Program-made: the position numbers and the translations under genes
From: Yinghuangia sp051388915
Lineage (GTDB): Bacteria > Actinomycetota > Actinomycetes > Streptomycetales > Streptomycetaceae
Length of the DNA: 64,000 nucleotides
NCBI RefSeq assembly: GCF_051388915.1
Contig: NZ_JBPKBH010000028.1
Coordinates: forward strand, 1-64,000
Reading direction: 5' to 3'
Shown: piece after piece, positions 44,406 to 54,653 of the stretch
Numbering within the stretch: position 1 is the first letter of the stretch
Layout of the letters: each line of letters begins with the position of its first letter
The notes under the pieces: generated by a model
What the model saw: only the letters and a program-made list of their open reading frames with translations
Told to the model about the DNA's origin: nothing
Database searches by the model: none

Positions 44406-44762
44406 GTGGCTCACCCTGCCATCCAGCGGATCACCCCACCAGAGTACGGAGTCCGGACGAGCGCTGCGCGGCACCCCTCGGCCGATGGAAGGCACCGGGT
44501 CAGGTGCGTCGCGCCGATCAACCGCTCGCATGCGGAGGCTTCCGGATATCCCTCTGCTGTTGCGTCGCGGTGCCGTCGGCGGCGGGGGTCCTCCGCCGCG
44601 GACCGCCGCGCGGCCGACCGTCAGTGCGTCGTGTCGGGCGCCCGCGTCAAAGCCTGGGTCCAGGTCCAGGTCCAGGTCCGGGTCGGGGTCTGGGTCGGGT
44701 CGGGGTCTGGGTCTGGGTCTGGGTCGGGATCAGGGTCGGAGCCCCGATCGGCGCCTCGACGC
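44406..44762. other. Intergenic region with G-rich hexamer repeats
   Basis: 357 bp upstream of the DUF4081 acetyltransferase and downstream of the hydrolase pair. Apart from the repeat tract at 44656-44738 I see no gene or clear promoter. Confidence 0.5.
44656..44738. repeat. GGGTCN hexanucleotide tandem repeat
   Basis: Fourteen units of six bases (one shortened to five) with consensus GGGTCN: early units end in C with a leading A, later units are GGGTCT or GGGTCG. The tract begins 25 bp after the stop of the minus-strand hydrolase gene. Many successive GGG runs on the plus strand fit a G-quadruplex pattern. Confidence 0.95.
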
Positions 44763-46415
44763 TCAGGGCACGACCGGGCCCGGCGCCCGCGGCACGGCCG
44801 GGTGGGTTCGCGGAGTCTCTGGGGTGGTGCGGCTGTCGGGGGTGGGCGGGGGCAGCGCGGGGCAGGTCCAGTCGCGCGCGGGCAGTTCGCCGCGGGCGAG
44901 ATACGCGGCGCCCGCGTCGTCGACGCATTGCCCGCCGCCCAGGAACTGCCCGTGATTGCCGCTGCCCTCGACGGTCAAGAGCCGCGACGACGGCAGCGCC
45001 GCGCGCATCCGTACCGCTCCCGCGTACGGGGTCGCCGGGTCGCGCGAGCTCTGCACCAGCAGGATGCCGGGCAGCCCGGCGCCGTCGACCTTGACCGGCG
45101 GCACGGTGTTGCTCTGGAGGTACAGGCACGCCCCCGCGGCGGCGATGGTCGAGCCGAGGTAGCCGTGCTCGGCCTTGAGGCGGGCCGTGTCCGCGGCGAA
45201 CACCGCCGGGTCGTCGGGCGCGGGTGCGTCCGCACACGTCACCGCCTGCATGACCGACTCGAAGTTCTCCTCGTCGCCGGTCGCCGTGCCCTTCAGGTCG
45301 CGCAGGGGCGCCGCGTCGCCTCGCACTCGGTACGCCGACACGGCGGCCGCCAAAACCGGCCACTGCCGGTCGGAGTACAGGTTGGCGATGGTCGTCATGT
45401 CGAACTCGGTGCCGCCGAACACCCCGTCGGCGGGCTCCGCCGCCAACGCCTCGCGGGCCCGGTCCCATTGCCCGAGCACCGCGGCCCGGGTGGTCCCGAG
45501 CCGGTACGTCGCCTCGTGACGCGCCACCCAGTCGGCCCAGTCGCGCTGGCGCTCGCGGAAGGCGCGCGCCTGGCCGAAAGCGGTCTGGTACCAGACCTTG
45601 GTCGGATCGACGAGGCTGTCCAGCAGCATGCGCCGCACGCGGTCGGGATGCAGTTGGCCGTATACGGCCCCGAGATAGCTGCCGTACGAGTACCCCAGAT
45701 AGTTGACCTTCTGCTCGCCGAACGCCTCGCGCACCGCGTCCATGTCCCCCGCGATCTGGCGGGTCGTCATGTACGGCAGCATCTCGGGCGAGTCGGCGCG
45801 GCATCCCTCGGCGAAGATCCTTGCGGCCTCGGTGATCGCCTTTTGTCCCTCGGGGGTGGTCAGCGCGGTGTCCGGTTTCGGCGCCTTGGCGAAGGTCGCC
45901 AGGTCGAGGCAGTCCAGGCGGCTGCTGGTGGCCCGTCCGCGCAGGTCGAACCCGACGATGTCGTACGCCCGCCGCACCGGCTCGGGCAGCGAGCGCGCGA
46001 GCGAGGCCGCCCGGCCGACGCCCTCGGCCCCGGGGCCGCCGTAGTTGAAGACCAGAATCCCCTGACGCTCGGCGGCGCGACCGGTCGCCGGGGACCGCGA
46101 GACCCCGATGCGGACGGTCGCCGGATCCCCGGGCCGCTCGTGGTCGAGGGGCACGCGGATGGTGCCGCAGCGTTCCGTCGCGGGGGTGCCGGACGGGCAG
46201 GAGCCCCAGGTCACTCCGGGGGCGGGCGGCGCTTCCGGGACGGCCTCGGGGACGCTGCGCGGCACGGACTCCACTGACCCTCCGGGACCGGGCGGCGGGT
46301 CCACCGGGCCGGGCTCGGTGGCGGCGGTCAACGAGGCGACGAGCGCGAAGGCCGCGGAGGCGACGGCGCCGCGCCGGAGGGTGTGCCGCGGGCGGACCGC
46401 GCGAGCCGACGTCAT
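44763..46415 (-). CDS. Secreted alpha/beta hydrolase, TAP family (second copy)
   Basis: 550 residues. A signal peptide of about 33 residues and a Pro-rich linker precede an alpha/beta hydrolase fold: oxyanion region VFNYGGPGAEG, nucleophile serine in GYSYG (VNYLGYSYGSYLG), then the TAP-like C-terminal domain with the acid in QSSRDPATP and the histidine in GSGNHGQF. These are marks of Streptomyces tripeptidyl aminopeptidase-like enzymes. The start overlaps the stop of the first copy as ATGA. It is longer at the C-terminus, with a Pro/Thr tail. The actual substrate is not known. Confidence 0.9.
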   Translation of the reverse strand: MTSARAVRPRHTLRRGAVASAAFALVASLTAATEPGPVDPPPGPGGSVESVPRSVPEAVPEAPPAPGVTWGSCPSGTPATERCGTIRVPLDHERPGDPATVRIGVSRSPATGRAAERQGILVFNYGGPGAEGVGRAASLARSLPEPVRRAYDIVGFDLRGRATSSRLDCLDLATFAKAPKPDTALTTPEGQKAITEAARIFAEGCRADSPEMLPYMTTRQIAGDMDAVREAFGEQKVNYLGYSYGSYLGAVYGQLHPDRVRRMLLDSLVDPTKVWYQTAFGQARAFRERQRDWADWVARHEATYRLGTTRAAVLGQWDRAREALAAEPADGVFGGTEFDMTTIANLYSDRQWPVLAAAVSAYRVRGDAAPLRDLKGTATGDEENFESVMQAVTCADAPAPDDPAVFAADTARLKAEHGYLGSTIAAAGACLYLQSNTVPPVKVDGAGLPGILLVQSSRDPATPYAGAVRMRAALPSSRLLTVEGSGNHGQFLGGGQCVDDAGAAYLARGELPARDWTCPALPPPTPDSRTTPETPRTHPAVPRAPGPVVP

Positions 46416-47956
46416 CGCGTCTTCCCGGCGGCCGATGCCGATGCCGGCTCGGGCTCGGGCTCGGGCCGGGGTTCGCTGCCACCGCTGCATGCGCGGTCGC
46501 TCGGCGGCAGTGTGCCGTCCCGCAGGTAGGCGTGGGCGATGTCGGACACGCACTTGTTCGGGTTGAACACGAACACCCCGTGGTTGCCCTCGCCGGTCAC
46601 GGTGACCAGCCGCGAACTCGGCAGCGCGCGGTGCATCGCGACGCCGCCGATCAGCGGGGTGGCCGCGTCGCGCTCGGCCTGTACGAGCAACACCCCGGGA
46701 AGCCCGGCGCCGTCGATCCGCACCGGTTCGCGCGGGGCCACCGGCCAGAACTGGCAGGGTGCGTTGAGCCAGGTGTTCGACCACGTGAGGATCGGGTTGC
46801 TGCGGTGCAGCGCGTCGGCGTCGCGGTCCCAGACCGCCCAGTCGCGCGGCCACGGGCCGTCCGCGCACTCCACGGCGGTGTAGATGGCGGTGCTGTTGGC
46901 CTTGTCGGCGCCGGGCGGTTCGTACAGCGCCCGGATCGGGCGGTGGTCGGCGTCGAGGTACGCACGGAGCGCGCGGGCGAGGGGCGGCCAGCCGTCGTCG
47001 TCGTACATCGCGGCCGAGAGCATGTCGTAGACCTCGGCCGGTCCGACGGGACCGGCCGGAGCCGCGCGTACCCCCGCCAGGACGCGGGCCAGCGAGTCCT
47101 CCACGCCGTCCGGGGTGGCGCCGAGGCGAAGCTTTGCGTCGTGCCGTGCGGCCCAGCGGGTGAAGTCGCGCCAGCGGGCCTGGAAGGCGATGTCCTGGCC
47201 CAAATTGACGCCGTACCAAATGCCTTCGGGGCTCGGGTCCACGATGCTGTCGAGGATCATGCGGTCGACGCGCTGCGGGTAGAGGTGCCCGTAGACCGCG
47301 CCCAGGTAGGTGCCGTACGACCAGCCGATGTAGCCGATCCGCTCCTCGCCCAGCGCGGCGCGCACCGCGTCCAGGTCATGCGCGTTCGCCTCGGTGCTCA
47401 GATACGAGAGCATGCCGCCGGCGCGCGCCGCACACCCCTCCGCGTACGCCCGCGCCCGGGCCAGCAGCGCCTGCTTGTCGGCGTCGGTCCGCGGCACCGG
47501 GTCGGGCTTGGGGGCCTTGTCGAAGACCTCGGTGTCGACGCACTGGATGGGGGAGCTGTGCCCGTTGCCGCGCGGGTCGACGCCGACGACGTCGTACGCC
47601 GCGCGCAGGTCGGCGGGCAGTGCCCGGTGCACCGCCGCCGCAAGCCACATGCCTTGGCCGCCGGGGCCGCCCGGGTTGACCAGGATGGTGCCCCGCTTGG
47701 TCCCGGTGGCCTGCGCCAACGAGACGCCGAGCGTGGTGGTCGGCCCCTCCGGCCGCGTGTGGTCGAGTGGCACGTCGAGAGTGCCGCAACGCAGCGTGCG
47801 GGAGAGATCGGGTGGACAGGTCCCCCACGGGATGCCGGGCGAGACGCGCGGCGGCGTCTCGGGCAGCGCGGCGGCGGGACCGGCGGTGCCGAGCGCGGCA
47901 AGTGCCCCGAGCATCGCGGCAGTTCCGGCAATCGCCCGGATGACCGTGCGTCGCAT
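46412..47956 (-). CDS. Secreted alpha/beta hydrolase, TAP family (first copy)
   Basis: 514 residues, clearly homologous to the gene that follows. Signal peptide about 1-31 (AALGTAGPAAA), oxyanion segment LVNPGGPGGQG, nucleophile in GWSYG (IGYIGWSYGTYLG), acid in QAERDAATP and histidine in GEGNHGVF, with a Glu/Pro tail. ATG 47956 with GGAGG upstream is preferred to a start 21 codons earlier. The pair is a tandem duplication; exported peptidase activity is the family's usual role. Confidence 0.9.
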   Translation of the reverse strand: MRRTVIRAIAGTAAMLGALAALGTAGPAAALPETPPRVSPGIPWGTCPPDLSRTLRCGTLDVPLDHTRPEGPTTTLGVSLAQATGTKRGTILVNPGGPGGQGMWLAAAVHRALPADLRAAYDVVGVDPRGNGHSSPIQCVDTEVFDKAPKPDPVPRTDADKQALLARARAYAEGCAARAGGMLSYLSTEANAHDLDAVRAALGEERIGYIGWSYGTYLGAVYGHLYPQRVDRMILDSIVDPSPEGIWYGVNLGQDIAFQARWRDFTRWAARHDAKLRLGATPDGVEDSLARVLAGVRAAPAGPVGPAEVYDMLSAAMYDDDGWPPLARALRAYLDADHRPIRALYEPPGADKANSTAIYTAVECADGPWPRDWAVWDRDADALHRSNPILTWSNTWLNAPCQFWPVAPREPVRIDGAGLPGVLLVQAERDAATPLIGGVAMHRALPSSRLVTVTGEGNHGVFVFNPNKCVSDIAHAYLRDGTLPPSDRACSGGSEPRPEPEPEPASASAAGKTR

Positions 47957-48370
47957 CGCAGCCCCCTCCCGCCGACGCCCGATGCGCCGTCTCCACCATC
48001 GATGATCAGCATCGATCACCGTGAGCGGAAGGCCGAGTACGCTCTGTCACCCGGACGAGTGCGGAAAACCGCTGATCGGGCGGGGAACGCACGTCCGTAT
48101 CGAACACACAATCGAACAGGGAGTCGGTGTTCGGCGTCCCCCAGGGGACAGGACTCGGGCCTCGGTGAGGGCGAGAGCGCCCGCGGAGCCGGCGACCGAG
48201 CCGGACGTGCGACGGCCCCGCACCGGGAGATGCCGGTGCGGGGCCATACCAGAAGCCTTGCGGCCGTCGCCGCGGTCCAGACGTCCGCGCGGCCGAACGT
48301 CCGGCCCCACCCCGTCGTTCAGCGCACGCCGGTCGTTCGGCCCGCGCCGACGCTCGGTCGCGCGGCGCGT
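47957..48370. other. Intergenic region between ispG and hydrolase pair
   Basis: 414 bp holding the ispG terminator (48214-48245) and presumably the promoter of the hydrolase pair. No gene seen. Confidence 0.5.
48214..48245 (-). terminator. Terminator after ispG
   Basis: A perfect 13-bp stem (48214-48226 with 48233-48245) and a 6-base loop GAGATG, 126 bases after the ispG stop. No T run. Confidence 0.75.
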
Positions 48371-49528
<1,158 letters not shown>

Positions 49529-49815
49529 AGCTGATTCAGTCCCGTGTGTGTCGGACGAAAGATGCTCGGCCCCTCCACCGGGTGGCGCACAGGTGGCGGG
49601 AGAGGCCGATCACCAAGCTACGGCACGCACCCCGCAACCGGGTAAACGCGCCCAGTACCGAGCGAATCTGTTGCAGGACCGGCACACAGCGTTTCGACAA
49701 CCGCCCGGTCGGCTGTGGAAACGATCGCGTTGGTTGTCCGGATTCGATCGACCGCCCGGCCTCCGCGGCCCGGCCACGCGCCGGACCGCAGCACTGCTGC
49801 CGGTCGGGCCGCCGA

Positions 49816-51117
49816 TCAGGTGACCTTGACCGGGTTGACCACGTCGGCGATCAGCACCAGGACGGTGAAGCCGATGAACACGACCGCCACCGCGTACGCG
49901 ACCGGCATCAGCTTGGCGACGTCGAACGGCCCCGGGTCCGGGCGCTTGAACACCCGGGCGAGGCGGCGCCGCACCGACTCCCAGATCGCCCCCACCATGT
50001 GTCCGCCGTCGAGCGGCAACAGGGGCAGCATGTTGAACAGGAACAGGCCGATGTTCACCATGGCCAGAAGCTGCACGAACACGATCAGCCGGGACTCGGC
50101 GGGCACGTCGGCGGCCATGACCTCGCCGCCGATGCGCGCGGCGCCGACCATGCCGACCGGCGAGTCCTGGTCGCGCTCGTCGCCCTGGAAGGCCGCCCCG
50201 AACAGCGCCGGGACCTTCTCCGGGATCCGCATCAGGCCCTCGACGGACTTCTCCATGTAGAACCCGAGCTCGTCCACGACGCCGCCAGGGCCGAGTGCGT
50301 GCCGCTCGTTCAGCGGGCTGAAGCCGAGGAAGCCGGTGCGGACGTACTGGCCCTCGATCGGCCGCCCGTCGCCGTCCAGCTTGGCCATCTCGTTCTGCTC
50401 AAGGGTCGGGGTCAGCGTCACCAACTGGCCGCCGCGTTCGACCACGACCGTGACCTGGCCGCTGCTCTCCCGGATCAGCGGGCGCAGGTCGTCGTACGAC
50501 TTCACCGGCGCGCCGTTGAACTGCACGATGCGGTCGCCGACCATCAGGCCGGCGGCCTTGCCCGGGGCGGCCTTGTCATCGGACTTGCACTCGCGCTCGG
50601 CGTCGCTGGCCGGGACCACGCAATCGGTGACCACCGCCACCTTGGTGCCGGGCTCCATGACGCCGTACGTCATCCACACACCCGCCAGGATCGCCACGCC
50701 CAACACCAGGTTCATGGCCGGTCCGGCGAGCATGATCAGGAACTTCTGCCAGGGCTTGCGGGTGTAGAACAGGCGGGTCTCGTCGCCGGGACCGACCTCC
50801 TCGTACGACGCCTCGCGCGCCTCCTCGATCATGCTGCGCCACGGCGACGTGCTCTTGGCCTTGAGGTTGCCGTCCTTGTCCGGCGGGAACATCCCGATGA
50901 GCCGGCAGTAGCCGCCCGCCGGGACAGCCTTCAGGCCGTACTCCGTCTCGCCGATCTTCTTCGACCAGATGGTCTTGCCGAACCCGACCATGTACTGCGG
51001 GACGCGCACCCCGAAGAGCTTGCCCATGGCGAGGTGCCCGGCCTCGTGCCACGCGATCGAGAACAGCAGGCCGACCACGAACACGACGATGCCCAGCACG
51101 GTCATGAACAACGTCAT
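49816..51117 (-). CDS. rseP: Site-2 intramembrane zinc protease (RseP/Rip1 type, M50)
   Basis: Cuts membrane-embedded substrates such as anti-sigma factors. His24-Glu25...His28 of the HEAGH motif lies in the first membrane helix, a PDZ domain occupies roughly 195-285 (AAGLMVGDRIVQFNG), and LPLLPLDGGHM carries the metal-binding Asp. Four membrane helices in all; 433 residues. ATG 51117 overlaps the dxr stop as ATGA. Function is by family and synteny with Rip1; the symbol is used by analogy. Confidence 0.92.
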   Translation of the reverse strand: MTLFMTVLGIVVFVVGLLFSIAWHEAGHLAMGKLFGVRVPQYMVGFGKTIWSKKIGETEYGLKAVPAGGYCRLIGMFPPDKDGNLKAKSTSPWRSMIEEAREASYEEVGPGDETRLFYTRKPWQKFLIMLAGPAMNLVLGVAILAGVWMTYGVMEPGTKVAVVTDCVVPASDAERECKSDDKAAPGKAAGLMVGDRIVQFNGAPVKSYDDLRPLIRESSGQVTVVVERGGQLVTLTPTLEQNEMAKLDGDGRPIEGQYVRTGFLGFSPLNERHALGPGGVVDELGFYMEKSVEGLMRIPEKVPALFGAAFQGDERDQDSPVGMVGAARIGGEVMAADVPAESRLIVFVQLLAMVNIGLFLFNMLPLLPLDGGHMVGAIWESVRRRLARVFKRPDPGPFDVAKLMPVAYAVAVVFIGFTVLVLIADVVNPVKVT

Positions 51118-52382
51118 CGGGCTACTCCCAGCGCGTCGGCGACAAGTTCGCGGGCACGGTGGCGGGCCCACAGTTCGGCGTCGAGGACATCTTCAAGTGT
51201 GAGGGCGTCTCCCCCGGTGCCGCGGACATCATGCTCGCCCAGCACGCGGGCCACAGTGTCGACGATTCCGAGGAAGGAGAGGTTCCCGGCGACGAAGGCG
51301 TCCACGCACTCCTCGTTCGCGGCGTTGAAGACCGCGGGCGCGGTGCCGCCCGTGGCCCCCGCCGCACAGGCGAGTTCGACGGCCGGGAACGCCTCGTTGT
51401 CCAGCGGCGCGAACTCCCAGCTCTGCGCCTTCGTCCAGTCCATCCCCGGGGCGGCGTCCGGCACCCGGTCGGGCCAGCCGAGGCCCAGCGCGATGGGCAG
51501 GCGCATGTCGGGCGGGCTGGCCTGGGCAAGGGTCGATCCGTCGATGAACTCCACCATCGAGTGCACGATCGACTGCGGGTGCACGACGACGTCGATGCGG
51601 TCGAACGGGATGTCGTAGAGCAGGTGCGCCTCGATCACTTCGAGGCCCTTGTTGACCAGCGTGGCCGAATTGATCGTGATGACCGGGCCCATGTCCCACG
51701 TGGGGTGGGCCATCGCCTGCGCGGGCGTGACGTCGGCGAGGTCGGCGCGCGTACGGCCGCGGAACGGGCCTCCGCTCGCCGTCACCACAAGGCGCCGGAC
51801 CTGGTCGTACCGCCCCCCGCGCAGGGCCTGGAACAGCGCGGAGTGCTCGGAGTCCACCGGCACGATCTGGCCGGGACGCGCGGCCGCCTTCACCAGCGGG
51901 CCGCCGACGATCAGCGACTCCTTGTTGGCCAGCGCGAGCATCGTGCCGGCCTTGAGCGCGGCCAGCGTGGGTGCGAGGCCGATCGAGCCGGTGATGCCGT
52001 TGACCACCACGTCGCACGGGTGCGCGGCCAGTTCGGTGGCCGCGTCGGGCCCCGCGATGATGCGCGGCACCTTGTACTCGCCGGTCGCGTAGCCCCGGCG
52101 CTTCGCCTCGGCGTAGAACGCGAGCTGGAGGTCCTGTGCGGCGGTCGCGCGTGACACGGCCACGACGTCCACTCCGAGCTCCAGCGCCTGGGCGGCGAGC
52201 AGGTCGACGCGCCCGCCGCCGGCCGACAGGCCCACCACGCGGAAGAGGTCGGGATTGGCTTTGACGACGTCGATCGTCTGCGTCCCGATGGAACCGGTGG
52301 AACCGAGCAGCACGATGTCGCGCCGCGTGGCGGGCCGCGCCGGGTCGGAGAAGGGGGCGTACGGATCTGCCAGGGAGTCCAT
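51114..52382 (-). CDS. dxr: 1-deoxy-D-xylulose 5-phosphate reductoisomerase
   Basis: Makes MEP from DXP using NADPH, committing carbon to isoprenoids. NADPH loop VLLGSTGSIGTQTIDVV, then NKESLIVGG, the metal/substrate motif VPVDSEHSALFQ and the flexible loop with HPQSIVHSMVEF. 422 residues, slightly long because of an N-terminal 20-residue extension. Coupled to rseP; first gene of the unit containing ispG. Confidence 0.96.
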   Translation of the reverse strand: MDSLADPYAPFSDPARPATRRDIVLLGSTGSIGTQTIDVVKANPDLFRVVGLSAGGGRVDLLAAQALELGVDVVAVSRATAAQDLQLAFYAEAKRRGYATGEYKVPRIIAGPDAATELAAHPCDVVVNGITGSIGLAPTLAALKAGTMLALANKESLIVGGPLVKAAARPGQIVPVDSEHSALFQALRGGRYDQVRRLVVTASGGPFRGRTRADLADVTPAQAMAHPTWDMGPVITINSATLVNKGLEVIEAHLLYDIPFDRIDVVVHPQSIVHSMVEFIDGSTLAQASPPDMRLPIALGLGWPDRVPDAAPGMDWTKAQSWEFAPLDNEAFPAVELACAAGATGGTAPAVFNAANEECVDAFVAGNLSFLGIVDTVARVLGEHDVRGTGGDALTLEDVLDAELWARHRARELVADALGVAR

Positions 52383-52447
52383 CGCACTATTGTGACGGTC
52401 CCGCGGGGCCTCCCGTCGTGCGCCCCGGGGACGACATCGTCAGCGGA

Positions 52448-54358
52448 TCACTCGATGGTGCGGTGCGCGTTGTCGGTCTTGGCGGGCCCGGGGTCCGCCG
52501 CGGCGATCCAGGCACCCGGGGTCGACGGGTCGATGACGCCCTCCTCCAGCCAACGGTGCCGGCCGGCCATGACCTGCTGCGTCACCTTGACGTCGTACGC
52601 GTCGGTGTTGGTCCACAGGCGTCCGAACAACTCCTCGCACCGCACGCGCGCCTGGCGGCAGAAGAGGTCGGCGAGCGCGTACGCCGAGGCGCCCTGCTCG
52701 GTGTCGCGCCGCCGCAACTGCTCCGCACGCACACACGACGCGCTCATCGCGAACAATTCGGCGCCGATGTCGACGATGCGGCCGAGGAAGCCCTGTTTGC
52801 GTTCCATGCGCCCCTGCCAGCGGGCCATGCCGTAGAAGGTGGCGCGCGCGAGCTTGCGCGAGGCGCGCTCGACGTACCGCAGGTGCCCGGCGAGCTCACC
52901 GAACTCCTTGTAGGACGTGGGGACTTGCCCCGGTCCCGCGACGAGCTTCGGCAGCCATTTGGCGTAGAAGCCGCCCGCGTCGACGGCGGCCTTGCCCTTC
53001 GCCTTCAGTGTCGCGTCGGGGTCGATGATGTCGCCCGCGACGGCGAGGTGTGCGTCCACCGCCTCGCGGGCGATCAGCAGGTGCATGATCTCGGTGGAGC
53101 CCTCGAAGATGCGGTTGATGCGCGAGTCGCGCAGCATCTGCTCCGCGGGGATGCCGCGTTCGCCGCGCGCGGCGAGCGACGCGGCCGTTTCGTAGCCGCG
53201 GCCGCCGCGGATCTGCACGAGTTCGTCGGCGACCAGCCAGCCCTTCTCCGAGCCGTACAGCTTGGCCAGCGCGGCTTCGATGCGGATGTCCCGCCGGTTC
53301 TCGTCGGCCATCAGACCGGTGAGGTCGAGCACGGCTTCCAGCGCGAAGGCGGTCGCGGCGATGAACGCGATCTTGCCGGCGACCGCCTCGTGACCCGAGA
53401 TCGGACGCCCCCACTGCTCGCGCTCCGCGGACCATTCGCGCGCCACGCGCAGCGACCACTTCGCGCCCCCCGCGCACATCGCGGGCAGCGACAGGCGACC
53501 GGTGTTCAGCGTGGTGAGGGCGATCTTCAGGCCCGCGCCCTCCGGACCGATGCGGTTTGCGGCGGGCACACGCACCTGGTGGAAGCGGGTGACACCGTTC
53601 TCGATGCCGCGCAGGCCCATGAACGCGTTGCGGTTCTCGACGGTGATGCCGGGCGAGTCCGCCTCGACGACGAACGCGGTGATGCCGCCCTTGCGTCCTT
53701 CGGCTTTGGGGACCCGGGCCATCACCACGACGAGGTCGGCCACGACGCCGTTGGTGGTCCACAGCTTCACGCCGTCGAGCAGGTACGCCTCGCCGTCCTC
53801 GGTCGGCACCGCCGTCGTGGCCAGCCGCGCCGGGTCGCTGCCGACGTCCGGCTCGGTGAGGAGGAACGCGGTGACGCCCCGGGCCGACCGCGGCAGGAAT
53901 GCGCGCTTCTGTTCCTCGGTCCCGAAAAGTTTCACCGGCTGCGGTACGCCGATCGACTGATGCGCGGACAGCAGCGCGCCTAGTGCGGGGTTCACCGAGC
54001 CGACCAGGACGAGGGCCTTGTTGTAGTGGTACTGGCTCAGCCCGAGGCCGCCGTACTCCGGGTCGACCTTCATGCCGAGCGCGCCGAGGTCGCGCAGTCC
54101 GCGCACCACCTCGTCGGGGATGCGGGCGTCGCGCTCGATGGCGGTCGGGTCGACCTCCTTCTCCAGGAAGCGCCGCAGGCGGGCGAGGAACTCCTCGCCG
54201 CGGACGACCTGTTCGGACTCCGGCTCGGGGTGGGGGTGGATCAGGTCCAGCCGGAAGCGGCCCAGGAAGAGTTCCTTGGCGAAGCTGGGCTTGCGCCACT
54301 CGCTCTCGCGCGCCTCCTCGGCAACCTTGCGGGCCTCGCGTTCGGTGACAGGGGGCAT
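52448..54358 (-). CDS. Acyl-CoA dehydrogenase (VLCAD-like, long form)
   Basis: FAD enzyme oxidising acyl-CoA to enoyl-CoA. 636 residues, the longer class with an extra C-terminal helical domain as in VLCAD/ACAD9 relatives. FAD/substrate segments FLLTEPDVGSDPARL and LDGVKLWTTNG, then REQWGRPISGHEAVAGKIA, QIRGGRGYETAASL and RDSRINRIFEGSTEIMHLLIA are all seen. ATG 54358 lies ten bases after AGGAGG. Separated from dxr by 65 bp. Chain-length preference cannot be read from the sequence. Confidence 0.93.
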   Translation of the reverse strand: MPPVTEREARKVAEEARESEWRKPSFAKELFLGRFRLDLIHPHPEPESEQVVRGEEFLARLRRFLEKEVDPTAIERDARIPDEVVRGLRDLGALGMKVDPEYGGLGLSQYHYNKALVLVGSVNPALGALLSAHQSIGVPQPVKLFGTEEQKRAFLPRSARGVTAFLLTEPDVGSDPARLATTAVPTEDGEAYLLDGVKLWTTNGVVADLVVVMARVPKAEGRKGGITAFVVEADSPGITVENRNAFMGLRGIENGVTRFHQVRVPAANRIGPEGAGLKIALTTLNTGRLSLPAMCAGGAKWSLRVAREWSAEREQWGRPISGHEAVAGKIAFIAATAFALEAVLDLTGLMADENRRDIRIEAALAKLYGSEKGWLVADELVQIRGGRGYETAASLAARGERGIPAEQMLRDSRINRIFEGSTEIMHLLIAREAVDAHLAVAGDIIDPDATLKAKGKAAVDAGGFYAKWLPKLVAGPGQVPTSYKEFGELAGHLRYVERASRKLARATFYGMARWQGRMERKQGFLGRIVDIGAELFAMSASCVRAEQLRRRDTEQGASAYALADLFCRQARVRCEELFGRLWTNTDAYDVKVTQQVMAGRHRWLEEGVIDPSTPGAWIAAADPGPAKTDNAHRTIE

Positions 54359-54596
54359 ATCGGTGGGCCTCCTCGCGTGCGGGTTCCCCTCACGTACCCG
54401 GCCCGCTCCGGAGGATTCCGCCCGTTACCGGCCGGTGTTACCGCCACGTACCTACCCGAGGCACACCAAGGTCACCCGCCTGGCGCAGTTGGAAGGCCGG
54501 GAATGCGACGGAGGATCGGTGGCCGCGGCGCGCGGGGCTGCGTTGTGGTCGCGCGGTGGCGACGAGGTGGCGACGACGGTGACCGCGGGAACGCGA

Positions 54597-54635
54597 ACGG
54601 GCCCGGCGCAACCCACCCCAGGTCGCCGGGCCCGT
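54597..54635 (-). terminator. Terminator after the aldehyde dehydrogenase gene
   Basis: A 12-bp perfect stem (54597-54608 with 54624-54635) with a 15-base loop, 18 bases after the stop. Confidence 0.7.
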
Positions 54636-54653
54636 CGTATGCGGGGTCCGCCC

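Noticed and set aside
44656..44738. CRISPR-like array
   Set aside because: Six-base units without spacers; it is a simple tandem repeat.
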